Positions 17,819-26,199 of a stretch of 64,000 bases of DNA are shown here, in pieces. A program made the translations under genes and the position numbers. Source of the stretch: Palsa-504 sp050011155 (lineage in GTDB: Bacteria; Actinomycetota; Actinomycetes; Streptosporangiales; Streptosporangiaceae). The notes below the pieces were generated by a model, which worked only from the letters and a program-made list of their open reading frames with translations, was not told where the DNA came from and searched no databases. How positions within the stretch are numbered: position 1 is the stretch's first letter; every line of letters starts with the position of its first letter. The stretch is taken from NCBI GenBank assembly GCA_050011155.1, contig JBEKJP010000019.1:8835-72834 (forward strand), read 5' to 3'.

Positions 17819-18109
17819 TCAGTGCTGGTCGGGGCGGGTGACCTTGGTCCGCAGGATGGCCTCGTTCAGGTTGAGCTGGCGGTCGAGCTCGAGCACGGTG
17901 CTGGGCTCCGCCGTCACGTCCACGACGGCGTAGTAGCCTTCCGGCTTCTTCTCGATCGGGTAGGCCAAGCGGCGCTTGCCCCAGATGTCGGTCTTCTCGA
18001 CCTTGCCGCCGCCGCCGGTCACGACCGTAAGGAACTGGTCAAGTGACGGCTGGACGGTCCGCTCCTCGAGGTTGGGGTCGAGGATGATCATGATCTCGTA
18101 ATGGCGCAT
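17819..18109 (-). CDS. rpsF: 30S ribosomal protein S6
   Basis: A 96-residue S6 with the expected N-terminus MRHYEIMIILDPNLEERTVQ. The internal ...KVEKTDIWGKRRLAYPIEKK and PEGYYAVVDVTAEPSTVLEL strands follow, and NEAILRTKVTRPDQH ends it. Upstream in-frame sequence is open for another 175 codons but lacks coding character, so the ATG at 18109 is chosen. It leads the rpsF-ssb-rpsR-rplI operon. A perfect 7-bp hairpin (GCCACGG 18142-18148 with CCGTGGC 18154-18160) lies in its leader and could belong to S6:S18-type autoregulation. Confidence 0.97.
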   Translation of the reverse strand: MRHYEIMIILDPNLEERTVQPSLDQFLTVVTGGGGKVEKTDIWGKRRLAYPIEKKPEGYYAVVDVTAEPSTVLELDRQLNLNEAILRTKVTRPDQH

Positions 18110-18328
18110 GGGCGTCCTGAGTCCTCCTCTGGACTGGTGCGGCCACGGTCTTTCCGTGGCAGGAGGTGTCGCGGTCACGAATCCGGCGGCGTCAACAGCC
18201 GGGTGGGTCCGCAGCCTGGTCAGTTTACCCAACATCATCCGCACGTGGTAACCAGATGAGAACCTGTGGATTCCCCGCTCGCGCGCCGGGGAAAGACTCC
18301 CGGTGAAATCAGCCAGGAGGTGGTTACC

Positions 18329-18652
18329 ATGGCGGACGCCGTCAAATCCGGCCAGCGCCACAACATCCTGGACTCGGACGGGCAGCCGCATCCGGTCCAG
18401 AACATCCTGACCCTCTTCACCCTGGTAGTCGGGCTGGTGGCGTTCGTCTTGGGCATGCTCGTCAGGAACACGCACACCAGCGCCGCGGTCGTCGTCACCA
18501 CCACCGCCCTCGGGCTCGTGGCGTGCCTGGTCGGGCTCTATGTGCAGATGGTCTCGGCCACCCGCGAGCAGCGGATCCTGATCGTCACCGGCATCATCGC
18601 CGGGTTCGTCGGGCTGGCCATCGCCCTGGGCCATGGCGGCTTCACCGCCTGA
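18329..18652 (+). CDS. Small three-helix membrane protein
   Basis: 107 residues. The start is the ATG at 18329, preceded by a perfect AGGAGGT eight bases away; an upstream in-frame ATG at 18266 has none. Three hydrophobic segments are evident: NILTLFTLVVGLVAFVLGML, AAVVVTTTALGLVACLVGLY and ILIVTGIIAGFVGLAIALG. The N-terminal ~30 residues are polar (SGQRHNILDSDGQPHPVQ). It is divergent from rpsF. The function is unknown, and similar short proteins are common next to rpsF in actinomycetes. Confidence 0.85.
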   Translation: MADAVKSGQRHNILDSDGQPHPVQNILTLFTLVVGLVAFVLGMLVRNTHTSAAVVVTTTALGLVACLVGLYVQMVSATREQRILIVTGIIAGFVGLAIALGHGGFTA

Positions 18653-18662
18653 CCGCTCCTAC

Positions 18663-18668
18663 TAGGCT
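18663..18668 (+). promoter_or_regulatory. Putative -10 of a leaderless transcript (TAGGCT)
   Basis: TAGGCT lies seven bases before the ATG of the endonuclease IV-type gene. No ribosome site is present, so the transcript is likely leaderless. Confidence 0.5.
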
Positions 18669-18675
18669 CACGTGC

Positions 18676-19473
18676 ATGGCGCGCATCGGAGCCCACTTTC
18701 ACGTTGACCACCCGCTGGACGAGGCGATCGCCCACGGGGCGGACGCGGCCCAGTTCTTCCTCGGCGACCCGCAGGGGTGGAAGGGCCCGGTGATACCGGG
18801 CGGGGACCCGGCCGCCGTCAAGGACGCTTTCGCCGCGGCCGGGATCGATGTCTACATCCACGCGCCTTACGTGATCAACGTCGCGACCAGCAACAACCGG
18901 ATCAGGATCCCGAGCAGGAAGCTGCTCGACCAGCACCTCAAGGCGGCCGCCTCGATCGGGGCCAAGGGCCTGATCGTGCACGGCGGCCACGTCACCGCGG
19001 GGGTGGCCGCCGAGGACGGCCTGGAGAACTGGCGCAAGGCGGTGGAGCGCATCGAGCGGCCGCTGCCGATGCTGATCGAGAACACGGCCGGCGGCGACGG
19101 CGCCATGGCCCGCACGCTGGACGCGATCAGCAAGCTCTGGCAATCGGTAGCCGACGCGGCCACCGATAACGCGAGTCTGGGTTTCTGCCTGGACACCTGC
19201 CACGCCAACTCGGCTGGCATCGACCTGGCCGACGCGGCCGACCGGATCAAGGCCATCACCGGCCGGATCGACCTGGTGCACTGCAACAACTCGCGGGACG
19301 ACTTCGGCTCCGGGCGGGACCGGCACGCCAACATCGCCAAGGGGACGATCGACCCGGCCCTGCTGCTCGGCGTGGTCCGAGCGGCGGGCGCCCCGGTCAT
19401 CTGCGAGACGCCCGACGAGGACGGCGGCCTGGCGGCCGACGTCAGCTGGCTGAAGGAGCAGCTGGGCGGTTAG
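18676..19473 (+). CDS. nfo: Deoxyribonuclease IV / AP endonuclease family protein
   Basis: A TIM-barrel metalloenzyme that cleaves 5' of abasic sites in base-excision repair. 265 residues begin with MARIGAHFHVDHPLDEAI, the family opening. Zn-ligand motifs in order are IHAPYVIN, GLIVHGGHVT, MLIENTAGG, GFCLDTCHANSAGIDL, LVHCNNSRDDFGSGRDRHAN and VICETP. The His, Glu and Asp ligands all appear to be present. No ribosome site is seen and TAGGCT lies seven bases before ATG. Its last 32 nt overlap the 3' end of the convergent mannosyltransferase gene. Confidence 0.92.
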   Translation: MARIGAHFHVDHPLDEAIAHGADAAQFFLGDPQGWKGPVIPGGDPAAVKDAFAAAGIDVYIHAPYVINVATSNNRIRIPSRKLLDQHLKAAASIGAKGLIVHGGHVTAGVAAEDGLENWRKAVERIERPLPMLIENTAGGDGAMARTLDAISKLWQSVADAATDNASLGFCLDTCHANSAGIDLADAADRIKAITGRIDLVHCNNSRDDFGSGRDRHANIAKGTIDPALLLGVVRAAGAPVICETPDEDGGLAADVSWLKEQLGG

Positions 19474-20854
19474 TCCTCCAGAAGGGCCAGCGCAGCCGGA
19501 ACTGGTCGGGCGCCTGGTCGAGTACGCCACCGGCCGGGTCGTCCAGGCCCTGGGCGCGCACCACGTCCCGTTCGGGATGAAGAATGTCCCGCACCACGTA
19601 GGCGGCGAGCAGGCCTACGGCGAGGAACCTGGCTCCCAGGGTGGCGAAATACCAGCCGGTGCTGATGCCCTGGTAGCCGGCCACGGGGTTGCCCTCGGAG
19701 GAGAAGACGAAGATGAGGTAGCCCCAGATGCCGAAGAAATAGGCGACCTCGGCGGCCTGCCACAGCAGGTAGGGCCACAGCCGGGGGCGAGCAAGCACGG
19801 CCAGCGGCACCAGCCAGATGACGTACTGGGGGGACCAGACCTTGTTCGTCATCAGGAACGCCACCAGCACCAGGAAGGACAGCTGGGGCAGCCGCGGGCG
19901 GCGGGGCGCGGCCAGGGCGAGCACCCCGATCGCGACGCAGGCCAGGATCAGGAACCCGGCCGACAGGTCGTTCAGCGCGCTGAGGTCGGCGTCGCCGAGC
20001 ACCGGCAGGTGGAAGTACTCGAACATGTACCAGACCGAGCCCCAGTCGGCGCCCCGGTCCTTGCTGAACACGTAGAAGTACGCCCAGCCGGACGGCGCGA
20101 CGATCAGCACCGGCAGGTTGACGGCCAGCCAGGCCACGACCGCGGCGGCCAGGGTCTTTCCGAACGCACGAAGCTGGCCGGCCCGCAGGCAGAGCAGCAG
20201 CAGCGGCCCGAAGACCACCAGCGGGTAGAACTTGACCGCGACCCCGAGGCCGAGCAGGACGCCGGCCCAGACCCCGCGGCGGCCGGCCCACGCGGCGATC
20301 CCCAGCATGGTCAGCGCGAACGCGATCAGGTCCCAGTTGATGAACGCGGCCAGGATCAGCGCCGGGGACAGCGCCACCATCAGCGCCCAGGCGCGCCGCC
20401 GCGGGCCGAGCGCCCGGGCGCTGGCCAGCACGCCGACCACCGCGCAGACCGCGAGCAGCGCCACGGTGACGTCGAAGAACTCCCGGCCCCTGATGGCCAC
20501 GCTGACGTTCCTGACCAGCCACGCGGCCGCCTGCATGGCCCCGCCGATGAGCACCGGGTATTCGACCTTGTGGCCGGTGTAGGGCACCTTCCCGGCGGCC
20601 AGGCCCTCGCCGTAGTACAGCGGGTAGATGTCGGTATAGCAGGCGCGCTGGAACTGGCTGGTGTAGGTGTTCCAGGCGCCGGCGCGGCACGGTGCCTTCT
20701 CCGCGAACGCGAGCACCATGCCGAGCACGGACGCGGCCACCAGCACGACCGTGCTGCCGAGCGCGGCCACCAGCGATGCGGACCAAACCGAACCGGAAGG
20801 CTCGGCTCCGCCGCCGAAACGAGTGTTCGTCGACCCGGGGGCATCCACCCCCAC
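19442..20854 (-). CDS. Glycosyltransferase family 87 (polyprenyl-phosphate-mannose type) membrane protein
   Basis: 470 residues with roughly ten hydrophobic segments (SLVAALGSTVVLVAASVLGM, AVVAWLAVNLPVLIVAPSGW, and others). The GT87 features near the first external loop include YPLYYGEGLAAGKVPYTG with VEYPVLIG. GT87 enzymes use lipid-linked mannose to elaborate lipomannan or related glycans on the outer face of the membrane. The start is GTG, two bases after the stop codon of the upstream PBP gene, so the two are translationally coupled and probably serve envelope assembly together. It overlaps nfo by 32 nt at the 3' end. Confidence 0.85.
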   Translation of the reverse strand: MGVDAPGSTNTRFGGGAEPSGSVWSASLVAALGSTVVLVAASVLGMVLAFAEKAPCRAGAWNTYTSQFQRACYTDIYPLYYGEGLAAGKVPYTGHKVEYPVLIGGAMQAAAWLVRNVSVAIRGREFFDVTVALLAVCAVVGVLASARALGPRRRAWALMVALSPALILAAFINWDLIAFALTMLGIAAWAGRRGVWAGVLLGLGVAVKFYPLVVFGPLLLLCLRAGQLRAFGKTLAAAVVAWLAVNLPVLIVAPSGWAYFYVFSKDRGADWGSVWYMFEYFHLPVLGDADLSALNDLSAGFLILACVAIGVLALAAPRRPRLPQLSFLVLVAFLMTNKVWSPQYVIWLVPLAVLARPRLWPYLLWQAAEVAYFFGIWGYLIFVFSSEGNPVAGYQGISTGWYFATLGARFLAVGLLAAYVVRDILHPERDVVRAQGLDDPAGGVLDQAPDQFRLRWPFWRTNRPAAPSAS

Positions 20855-20856
20855 AG

Positions 20857-23658
20857 TTAACCCTGTCCGACGGCCGGGCTGGCGGCCCCTGCGCTCTGCC
20901 CGTTGCCCGGCGTGCAGGTCACGACCGTGGGGTCACAGGTGTAGGTGGGGAACGGGTTGGGGTTGCCGCCGCCGTTGCCGCCCTGGCCGCCGCCGTTGCC
21001 GTTGCCGTGGCCGTTGTGGTTGTGGTTCGGCTTCTTGGCTTTCTTCGCGACCTTGCGCAGCCCCGGCGGGACCTGGTTCCAGGTAGCGCCGGTGAAGACC
21101 GGCGTGGGGAACGGCGTGACGGGGAGCCGCACGAACTGGTCCTCGGCGTAGGTGTGCCAGATCGTGGCCGGCCAGGTACCGCCGTTACCGCCCTGAGAGC
21201 TGCCGCCGAGGTTTTCCAGGGTCTGCTTGCCTTCGCCCTGCTCGTTGGTGAAGATCGCGACGGCCAGGGCCTGGCTCGGGACGGCACCGATGAAGAAGGC
21301 CGACTGGGCGGTGTTGGTGGTGCCGGTCTTGGCGATGATCTCCTGGCCGTTGCTCATCGCGGCCACCGGGGCGGTGCCGTAGGACGCGTCGTCCTTCGAC
21401 ATCGCGTACTGCACCTGAGAGTCCTCGTTCTTGTTGAGCGTCGGGTCGGAGCTGAACACCGGGTACATGGTGACCTTGAGCGGGATCGCCGGGGCGTCGG
21501 GCCGGGTGATCGAGGTGATCACGTGGGCGCTGTGGAAGATGCCGCCGTTGTCGATCGTGGCCAGCATGGTGGCCTGCTCGACGATGGTCATCGAGGCCTG
21601 GCCGAGCGCCACGCCCGCCTCGTCCTGCATGGCCGGGATCTTGTTCTTGCCCGTACCGCAGCTCTTGGTGATGCAGGCGGCGTCGGTGTCCACCCCGAAT
21701 TCCTGGGCCATCTGCGCCACGGCCTGGCCGCCCACGGTGTGCCAGAGGTCGGTGTAGGCGGTGTTGATGGAGACGGCCATCGCGATCTGCGGGGTGTAAG
21801 GACCGTTCTCGCCGGCCGAGTCGTTGTGCACCGGGTAGTAGAGGGGCGTGTGGCAGCCGAGCAGTCCGTCTGTCATGAAGAACGCGGCCTGCGGGTACGC
21901 GGTGCCAGCGGTATCCGGCGGAATGCACTGGTTGTTGTACCCGTTGAGCGTGCTGGTCTGCACGTTCATGCCCGCCTTGACCGCGGCGGACAGCACGTAC
22001 GGCTTGAACGAGGAGCCGACCTGCTCACTGTTGTAGACCGCCATATTCAATTCGCAGGTGATCTTCAGGCAGTACTTCGCGGTGATGACCTTCCCGGTCC
22101 CGTTGTACTTGAAGCCCGGGTAACCGGGGCCGGGGTACAGCGCCTCGATCGCGCCGGTGCTGGGGTCCTCCAGGAGCGCGCCCACGTGCATGTAGGTGGG
22201 GTCGAGGGGCACGCTGCTCTCGTCGATCAGCGCCTCGTTGTCCCGGACCGCCTGGTAGATCGCGGCCATCTTGCTGTCGTCGATCGAGGTGCGGATGACA
22301 TAGCCGCCGTTGTAGATCTGCGACTTGGACAGCTTGTAGACGCTCGACAGCTCGGATTGCACCATGTCCATGACGTAGGGATCCCAGACGTCCTTGCCCA
22401 AGGTCCGCGGCACGTAGTTGCCCGGCGCCGGGAACTTCATCGTGTCAGCCTGCTGCTGGGTCAGCTTGCCCATCTTCACCATGCCGTTGAGCACGGCGTG
22501 CCAGCGGTTCTCCAGCTGGGGCCGGTACTGCGGCAGCGGGTAGTTGCTCGGCTGCTGGATGATCGCGGCGATCACCGCGGCCTGCCCCACGGTCAGCTTC
22601 TCGATCGTCCTGCCGTAATACGTCTCGGCCGCCGCCTGGACCCCGTAGGCCCCGTCGCCGAAGTAGATCGTGTTCAGGAAGTTAGTGAGGATCCACGCCT
22701 TGGACTTCTCCTTGGCCACCTTCATGGCCACGAAGATCTCCTTGATCTTGCGGCTCATCGTCTGCTGGGTGCCGATGCCGCTGTAGTACTGCCGGACGAA
22801 CTCCTGGGTGATGGTCGAGCCGCCCTGCAGCGAGCCGTCGCCGCCGGTGACGTCCTCATAGGCGGCCCGCGTGATGCCGGTGGGCGAGATGCCGCCCTCG
22901 TTGAAGAAGTTCCGGTCCTCGATGGCGAGCACCGCGTTGACGATCGCGGGCGACTGCTGCAGGTCGGCGTAGGTCACCAGCTTGCGGTTGGTGCTGCCGT
23001 ACCGGCCGATGAGGGTGCCGTTCTTGGAGTAGACCACCGACTGGGAGAAGCCGGTCGCCTCGAGCGCACTGGTAGGAATCGGGGTCTTCTCGTAGGCCAC
23101 GACCACCGCGATCGCACCGACGACGACGACGCCGCCGATCCCGCTGAGCACGAGCGCCAGCGCCTTGCGCAGCGTCCAGTGCCGCCACCAGCTGCCCTTG
23201 ACCTTGGGCCGCGCCAGGCCACGACGCCCCGGTCCGCCGGAACCGCGCGGCCCACGGGGGCCGCGTGGTCCGCCGGGTCCGCCCGGCCCACCTGGGCCGC
23301 CACCGCTCACAGGGCGGCGGCCACGGACCGGGGCCTCGGGCGTCCAGAGGCCGGTCGCCTCCGGGTCCAGGCCCAGCTGACTGGTGTCCTCGGTGCCAGG
23401 GATGCGGCCGCTGGCGGACATGCTCGCCGCCGTGCTCGCCGCGGTGTTCGCCGCGGTGTTCCCCGGGCGGACCGCCGTGCCGACGCCGCCTTCGGCCCGC
23501 CTGCGGCCGCTGGCCCGGCCGGCCTCATTGCTGTCTAGGTAGTCCGTTTCCGGACGGCGGAAGCCCTGCGTGTCCCAGCCCGGGTCGTCATAGCCCAGGT
23601 CATAATCGACGTTCCCGGCGTTACCCCGAAAGCCCCCGTCATCAGCTTTGCTGCTCAC
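20857..23658 (-). CDS. Bifunctional penicillin-binding protein (transglycosylase/transpeptidase)
   Basis: A class A PBP of 933 residues that polymerises and cross-links peptidoglycan. The cytoplasmic N-terminus of ~160 residues is disordered and includes a collagen-like tract (GGPGGPGGPGGPRGPRGPRG) and a basic patch before one membrane anchor (ALALVLSGIGGVVVVGAIAV). The GT51 domain has AIEDRNFFNEGG and GGSTITQEFVRQYY. The transpeptidase domain has SSFKPYVL (nucleophile Ser), SINTAY and AKTGTT. The C-terminus is Pro/Gly/Asn-rich (NPNPFPTYTCDPTVVTCTPG). It starts at GTG. The GT87 gene follows at two bases. Confidence 0.95.
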   Translation of the reverse strand: MSSKADDGGFRGNAGNVDYDLGYDDPGWDTQGFRRPETDYLDSNEAGRASGRRRAEGGVGTAVRPGNTAANTAASTAASMSASGRIPGTEDTSQLGLDPEATGLWTPEAPVRGRRPVSGGGPGGPGGPGGPRGPRGPRGSGGPGRRGLARPKVKGSWWRHWTLRKALALVLSGIGGVVVVGAIAVVVAYEKTPIPTSALEATGFSQSVVYSKNGTLIGRYGSTNRKLVTYADLQQSPAIVNAVLAIEDRNFFNEGGISPTGITRAAYEDVTGGDGSLQGGSTITQEFVRQYYSGIGTQQTMSRKIKEIFVAMKVAKEKSKAWILTNFLNTIYFGDGAYGVQAAAETYYGRTIEKLTVGQAAVIAAIIQQPSNYPLPQYRPQLENRWHAVLNGMVKMGKLTQQQADTMKFPAPGNYVPRTLGKDVWDPYVMDMVQSELSSVYKLSKSQIYNGGYVIRTSIDDSKMAAIYQAVRDNEALIDESSVPLDPTYMHVGALLEDPSTGAIEALYPGPGYPGFKYNGTGKVITAKYCLKITCELNMAVYNSEQVGSSFKPYVLSAAVKAGMNVQTSTLNGYNNQCIPPDTAGTAYPQAAFFMTDGLLGCHTPLYYPVHNDSAGENGPYTPQIAMAVSINTAYTDLWHTVGGQAVAQMAQEFGVDTDAACITKSCGTGKNKIPAMQDEAGVALGQASMTIVEQATMLATIDNGGIFHSAHVITSITRPDAPAIPLKVTMYPVFSSDPTLNKNEDSQVQYAMSKDDASYGTAPVAAMSNGQEIIAKTGTTNTAQSAFFIGAVPSQALAVAIFTNEQGEGKQTLENLGGSSQGGNGGTWPATIWHTYAEDQFVRLPVTPFPTPVFTGATWNQVPPGLRKVAKKAKKPNHNHNGHGNGNGGGQGGNGGGNPNPFPTYTCDPTVVTCTPGNGQSAGAASPAVGQG

Positions 23659-23712
23659 GCGTCCTCGCTGGTGGCTCGGAGGTCGCGGCTCGTCGGAATG
23701 CGACCTCTACCC

Positions 23713-23745
23713 AAAAGGCGGGTTCCCCTATCCGGTGAACCCGCC
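23713..23745 (-). terminator. Rho-independent terminator of the DUF5318 gene
   Basis: A 9-bp stem, GGCGGGTTC (23717-23725) with GAACCCGCC (23737-23745), is followed on the minus strand by TTTT (23716-23713). It lies downstream of the DUF5318 stop and before the PBP start. Confidence 0.75.
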
Positions 23746-23793
23746 GAACGTAAACGTTACCTCCTGGAGACCATGTTTACTGGCTACCTAGAG

Positions 23794-24198
23794 TTACTGG
23801 CTCGACCGCGCCCGCCGCCTCCGGCGCACGGCAGGCTCGCCAGTGCCGAGAACGTAAGAGGAAGCGAGGTGGTTCCATCCGCAACTCTGGCAGACCTCGA
23901 CCACATAGACCCGGAATTCGCCGTATTCGGCCGCCATTTCCGCAAGTTCCCGACTCTGCTTGACCCGTCCCTCGTACTGGCCGAGCTCGTCCCCGTAGAC
24001 GTACGTGACGTGGGTGAGCTTGGCTTTCCGGCAGATCGGGCAGCCGTCCTCCGTGGGCTCGCCGTGGAACTTGGCGGCGCGCAGCAGGTAGGGATGCGCG
24101 TCGCAGACGTCGGTCACGGTCGTGCGCCCCGAACGCACGGACGCGAGCGTGGCCCGGCGGGCCAGTCCGTAATCCACGACGGATCGCCTAGACGTCAT
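23794..24198 (-). CDS. DUF5318 family protein (zinc-ribbon-like)
   Basis: 134 residues matching a conserved actinobacterial protein of unknown function. It opens with SVVDYGLARRATLASVRSGR and contains two Cys pairs, GCPICRKAKLTHVTYVYGDE and VCQSCGWNHLASSYVLG, that could bind one zinc ion. The tail is Arg-rich (RRRRRAR). The start at 24198 fits the family; the open frame continues upstream without coding character. It is commonly found next to PBP genes and upstream of PadR-ino1, as here. Confidence 0.8.
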   Translation of the reverse strand: MTSRRSVVDYGLARRATLASVRSGRTTVTDVCDAHPYLLRAAKFHGEPTEDGCPICRKAKLTHVTYVYGDELGQYEGRVKQSRELAEMAAEYGEFRVYVVEVCQSCGWNHLASSYVLGTGEPAVRRRRRARSSQ

Positions 24199-24328
24199 GT
24201 TGGCCAGCGTACGTCGGAACTGCGCCTGAGCCGAGCCCAGATCTACTCTTCTTTGCCGCCAAAGCGTTACCGGCCAGCGGCAACGCCCCCGTACTTGCGT
24301 GCGAGCGCACCTCGTGCGTAGTATCCAC

Positions 24329-24347
24329 ATGTATCGGCTCGATACAT
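24329..24347. promoter_or_regulatory. Inverted repeat, likely PadR operator
   Basis: ATGTATCG-GCT-CGATACAT is an 8-bp perfect inverted repeat with a 3-nt spacer, about 95 bp before the padR-type gene. It has the ATGT...ACAT ends typical of PadR-family operators, so autoregulation is likely. Confidence 0.55.
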
Positions 24348-24442
24348 CGCGACGATCTAACAGGGCGATCTAACGCCCCGAAGTATCGCGGCGAGGCATC
24401 GGACCGATGCAAACCGGGATACCACGGACTTCTGGGGGAAGC

Positions 24443-25063
24443 GTGGGACGCAACCGCTCTGGCGTACTGGAGCTAGCCGTGCTCGGGCTGCTGCACGGAA
24501 CTCCGATGCACGGCTACGAGCTACGCAAACGCCTGTACACCGTACTGGGCGCGTTCCGTGCTCTCTCCTACGGATCGCTGTATCCCTGCCTGCACGAACT
24601 CCTCGCGGCCGGGCTGATCGCGGAGGAGCACGACGAGGACGAGACCCGGGCGGCCACGGCACTGACTGGCACGGGCAAGGCGGGACGGCGGTCGCTGAAG
24701 GTGTACCGGCTGACCGCCGACGGCAAGGAAAGGTTGCAGGATCTCCTGGCCGAGGGCGGCCCGGCGACGTGGGAGGACGACGGGTTCGGCGTCCACTTCG
24801 CGTTCTTCGGGCTGACCAGGGCCGACGTGCGGCTCCGGATCCTGGAGGGCCGGCGCAGCCGGCTCGAGGAGCGGATGGAGGCCATCAGGGCGGCCTTCAC
24901 CCGGACCAGGGAGCGCGTGGACAGGTACACCGAGGAACTGCATCGGCATGGCCTGGAATCAGTAGAGCGGGAAGTCCGATGGCTGAACGAGCTGATCGCG
25001 TCGGAGCGGCAGGCCGGGCAGACCGGAGGGGACGACAACATTTCCGAGAAGGAGTCATCCTGA
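24443..25063 (+). CDS. PadR-family transcriptional regulator
   Basis: 206 residues. An N-terminal winged helix (VLELAVLGLLHGTPMHGYEL, ALSYGSLYPCLHELLAAGLI, YRLTADGKERLQDLLAEGG) is followed by a long helical dimerisation region (RLEERMEAIRAAFTRTRERV, YTEELHRHGLESVEREVRWL), the subtype with an extended C-terminus. The start is placed at GTG 24443 with GGGGGA just upstream; an ATG at 24407 lacks a site. Its TGA overlaps the ATG of ino1 (TGATG), so the two genes are coupled. A PadR-like operator lies upstream. The pairing with inositol phosphate synthase is widespread in actinomycetes. Confidence 0.92.
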   Translation: MGRNRSGVLELAVLGLLHGTPMHGYELRKRLYTVLGAFRALSYGSLYPCLHELLAAGLIAEEHDEDETRAATALTGTGKAGRRSLKVYRLTADGKERLQDLLAEGGPATWEDDGFGVHFAFFGLTRADVRLRILEGRRSRLEERMEAIRAAFTRTRERVDRYTEELHRHGLESVEREVRWLNELIASERQAGQTGGDDNISEKESS

Positions 25064-26142
25064 TGGGTAAGGTGCGCATCGCCATCGTGGGCGTGGGCAA
25101 CTGCGCCAGTTCCCTGGTACAGGGGCTGGAGTACTACAAGGACGCCGAGGAAGGCGTCCGCGTTCCCGGCCTCATGCATGTCCGGTTCGGTCCATACCAC
25201 ATCAGCGACGTCGAGGTAGTCGCCGCGTTCGACGTGGACGCCAAGAAGGTCGGCTGCGACCTCGCCGACGCCATCAACGCGAGCGAGAACAACACCATCA
25301 AGATCGCCGAGGTGCCGCTGACCGGCGTGACCGTGCAGCGCGGGCCGACCATGGACGGCCTGGGTGAGTACTACCGGGAGATCATCACCGAGTCCGACGA
25401 GCCCGTCGCGGACGTGGTCCAGATGCTGCGTGACTCCCGCGCCGACGTGATGGTCTGCTACCTTCCGGTCGGCTCGGAGGATGCGGCCAAGTTCTACGCC
25501 CAGTGCGCCATCGACGCGCACGTGGCGTTCGTGAACGCGCTGCCGGTGTTCATCGCGTCCAACCCCGAGTGGGCGGCGAAGTTCACCGAGGCCGGCGTGC
25601 CGATCGTCGGCGACGACATCAAGTCCCAGGTCGGTGCCACCATCACGCACCGCGTGCTGGCCAAGCTGTTCGAGGACCGCGGGGTCGAGCTGCTCCGCAC
25701 CTACCAGCTGAACTTCGGCGGCAACATGGACTTCATGAACATGCTGGAGCGTAAGCGGCTCCAGTCGAAGAAGATCTCCAAGACCCAGGCGGTCACCTCC
25801 CAGATCCCGCACGAGATGGAGCGCGCCGCCGTGCACATCGGCCCGTCCGACTACGTGCCGTGGCTGGACGACAGGAAGATGGCCTACGTCCGGCTGGAGG
25901 GCCGCGCGTTCGGCGACGTGCCGCTGAACCTGGAGTACAAGCTCGAGGTGTGGGACTCGCCCAACTCGGCCGGCGTCATCATCGACGCGGTGCGCGCGGC
26001 GAAGATCGCCCTGGACCGGGGCGTCGGCGGCCCGGTGATCTCGGCTAGCTCGTACTTCATGAAGTCGCCGCCGGAGCAGTACGGCGACGACGTCTGCCGG
26101 GACCTGGTCGAAAAGTTCATCCACGGCGAAGTCGCCCGCTAA
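25063..26142 (+). CDS. ino1: Inositol-3-phosphate synthase
   Basis: Converts glucose-6-phosphate to inositol-3-phosphate with NAD, the first step toward phosphatidylinositol and mycothiol. 359 residues start with the Rossmann motif VRIAIVGVGNCASSLVQGLE. Family blocks are VMVCYLPVGSEDAAKFYAQC, FVNALPVFIASNPEWA, GDDIKSQVGATITHR, QLNFGGNMDFMNML and DYVPWLDDRK. GAGAAGGAG precedes the ATG, which overlaps the regulator's stop codon. Confidence 0.97.
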   Translation: MGKVRIAIVGVGNCASSLVQGLEYYKDAEEGVRVPGLMHVRFGPYHISDVEVVAAFDVDAKKVGCDLADAINASENNTIKIAEVPLTGVTVQRGPTMDGLGEYYREIITESDEPVADVVQMLRDSRADVMVCYLPVGSEDAAKFYAQCAIDAHVAFVNALPVFIASNPEWAAKFTEAGVPIVGDDIKSQVGATITHRVLAKLFEDRGVELLRTYQLNFGGNMDFMNMLERKRLQSKKISKTQAVTSQIPHEMERAAVHIGPSDYVPWLDDRKMAYVRLEGRAFGDVPLNLEYKLEVWDSPNSAGVIIDAVRAAKIALDRGVGGPVISASSYFMKSPPEQYGDDVCRDLVEKFIHGEVAR

Positions 26143-26187
26143 CGTCCCTTGGCCCCGGCGCGGCAGCGCCTGATGAGCAGTGCCCCC

Positions 26188-26193
26188 TAAGCT
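26188..26193 (+). promoter_or_regulatory. Putative -10 of a leaderless transcript (TAAGCT)
   Basis: TAAGCT lies six bases before the GTG at 26200 and no ribosome site is present, which suggests a leaderless mRNA for the MFS gene. Confidence 0.5.
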
Positions 26194-26199
26194 GAGGGT

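Noticed and set aside
20692..23538. Very long rightward open frame opposite the PBP gene
   Set aside because: It has repeated Val/Arg/Gly/His-rich low-complexity sequence, no start signals and no motifs, and is antisense to an intact PBP.
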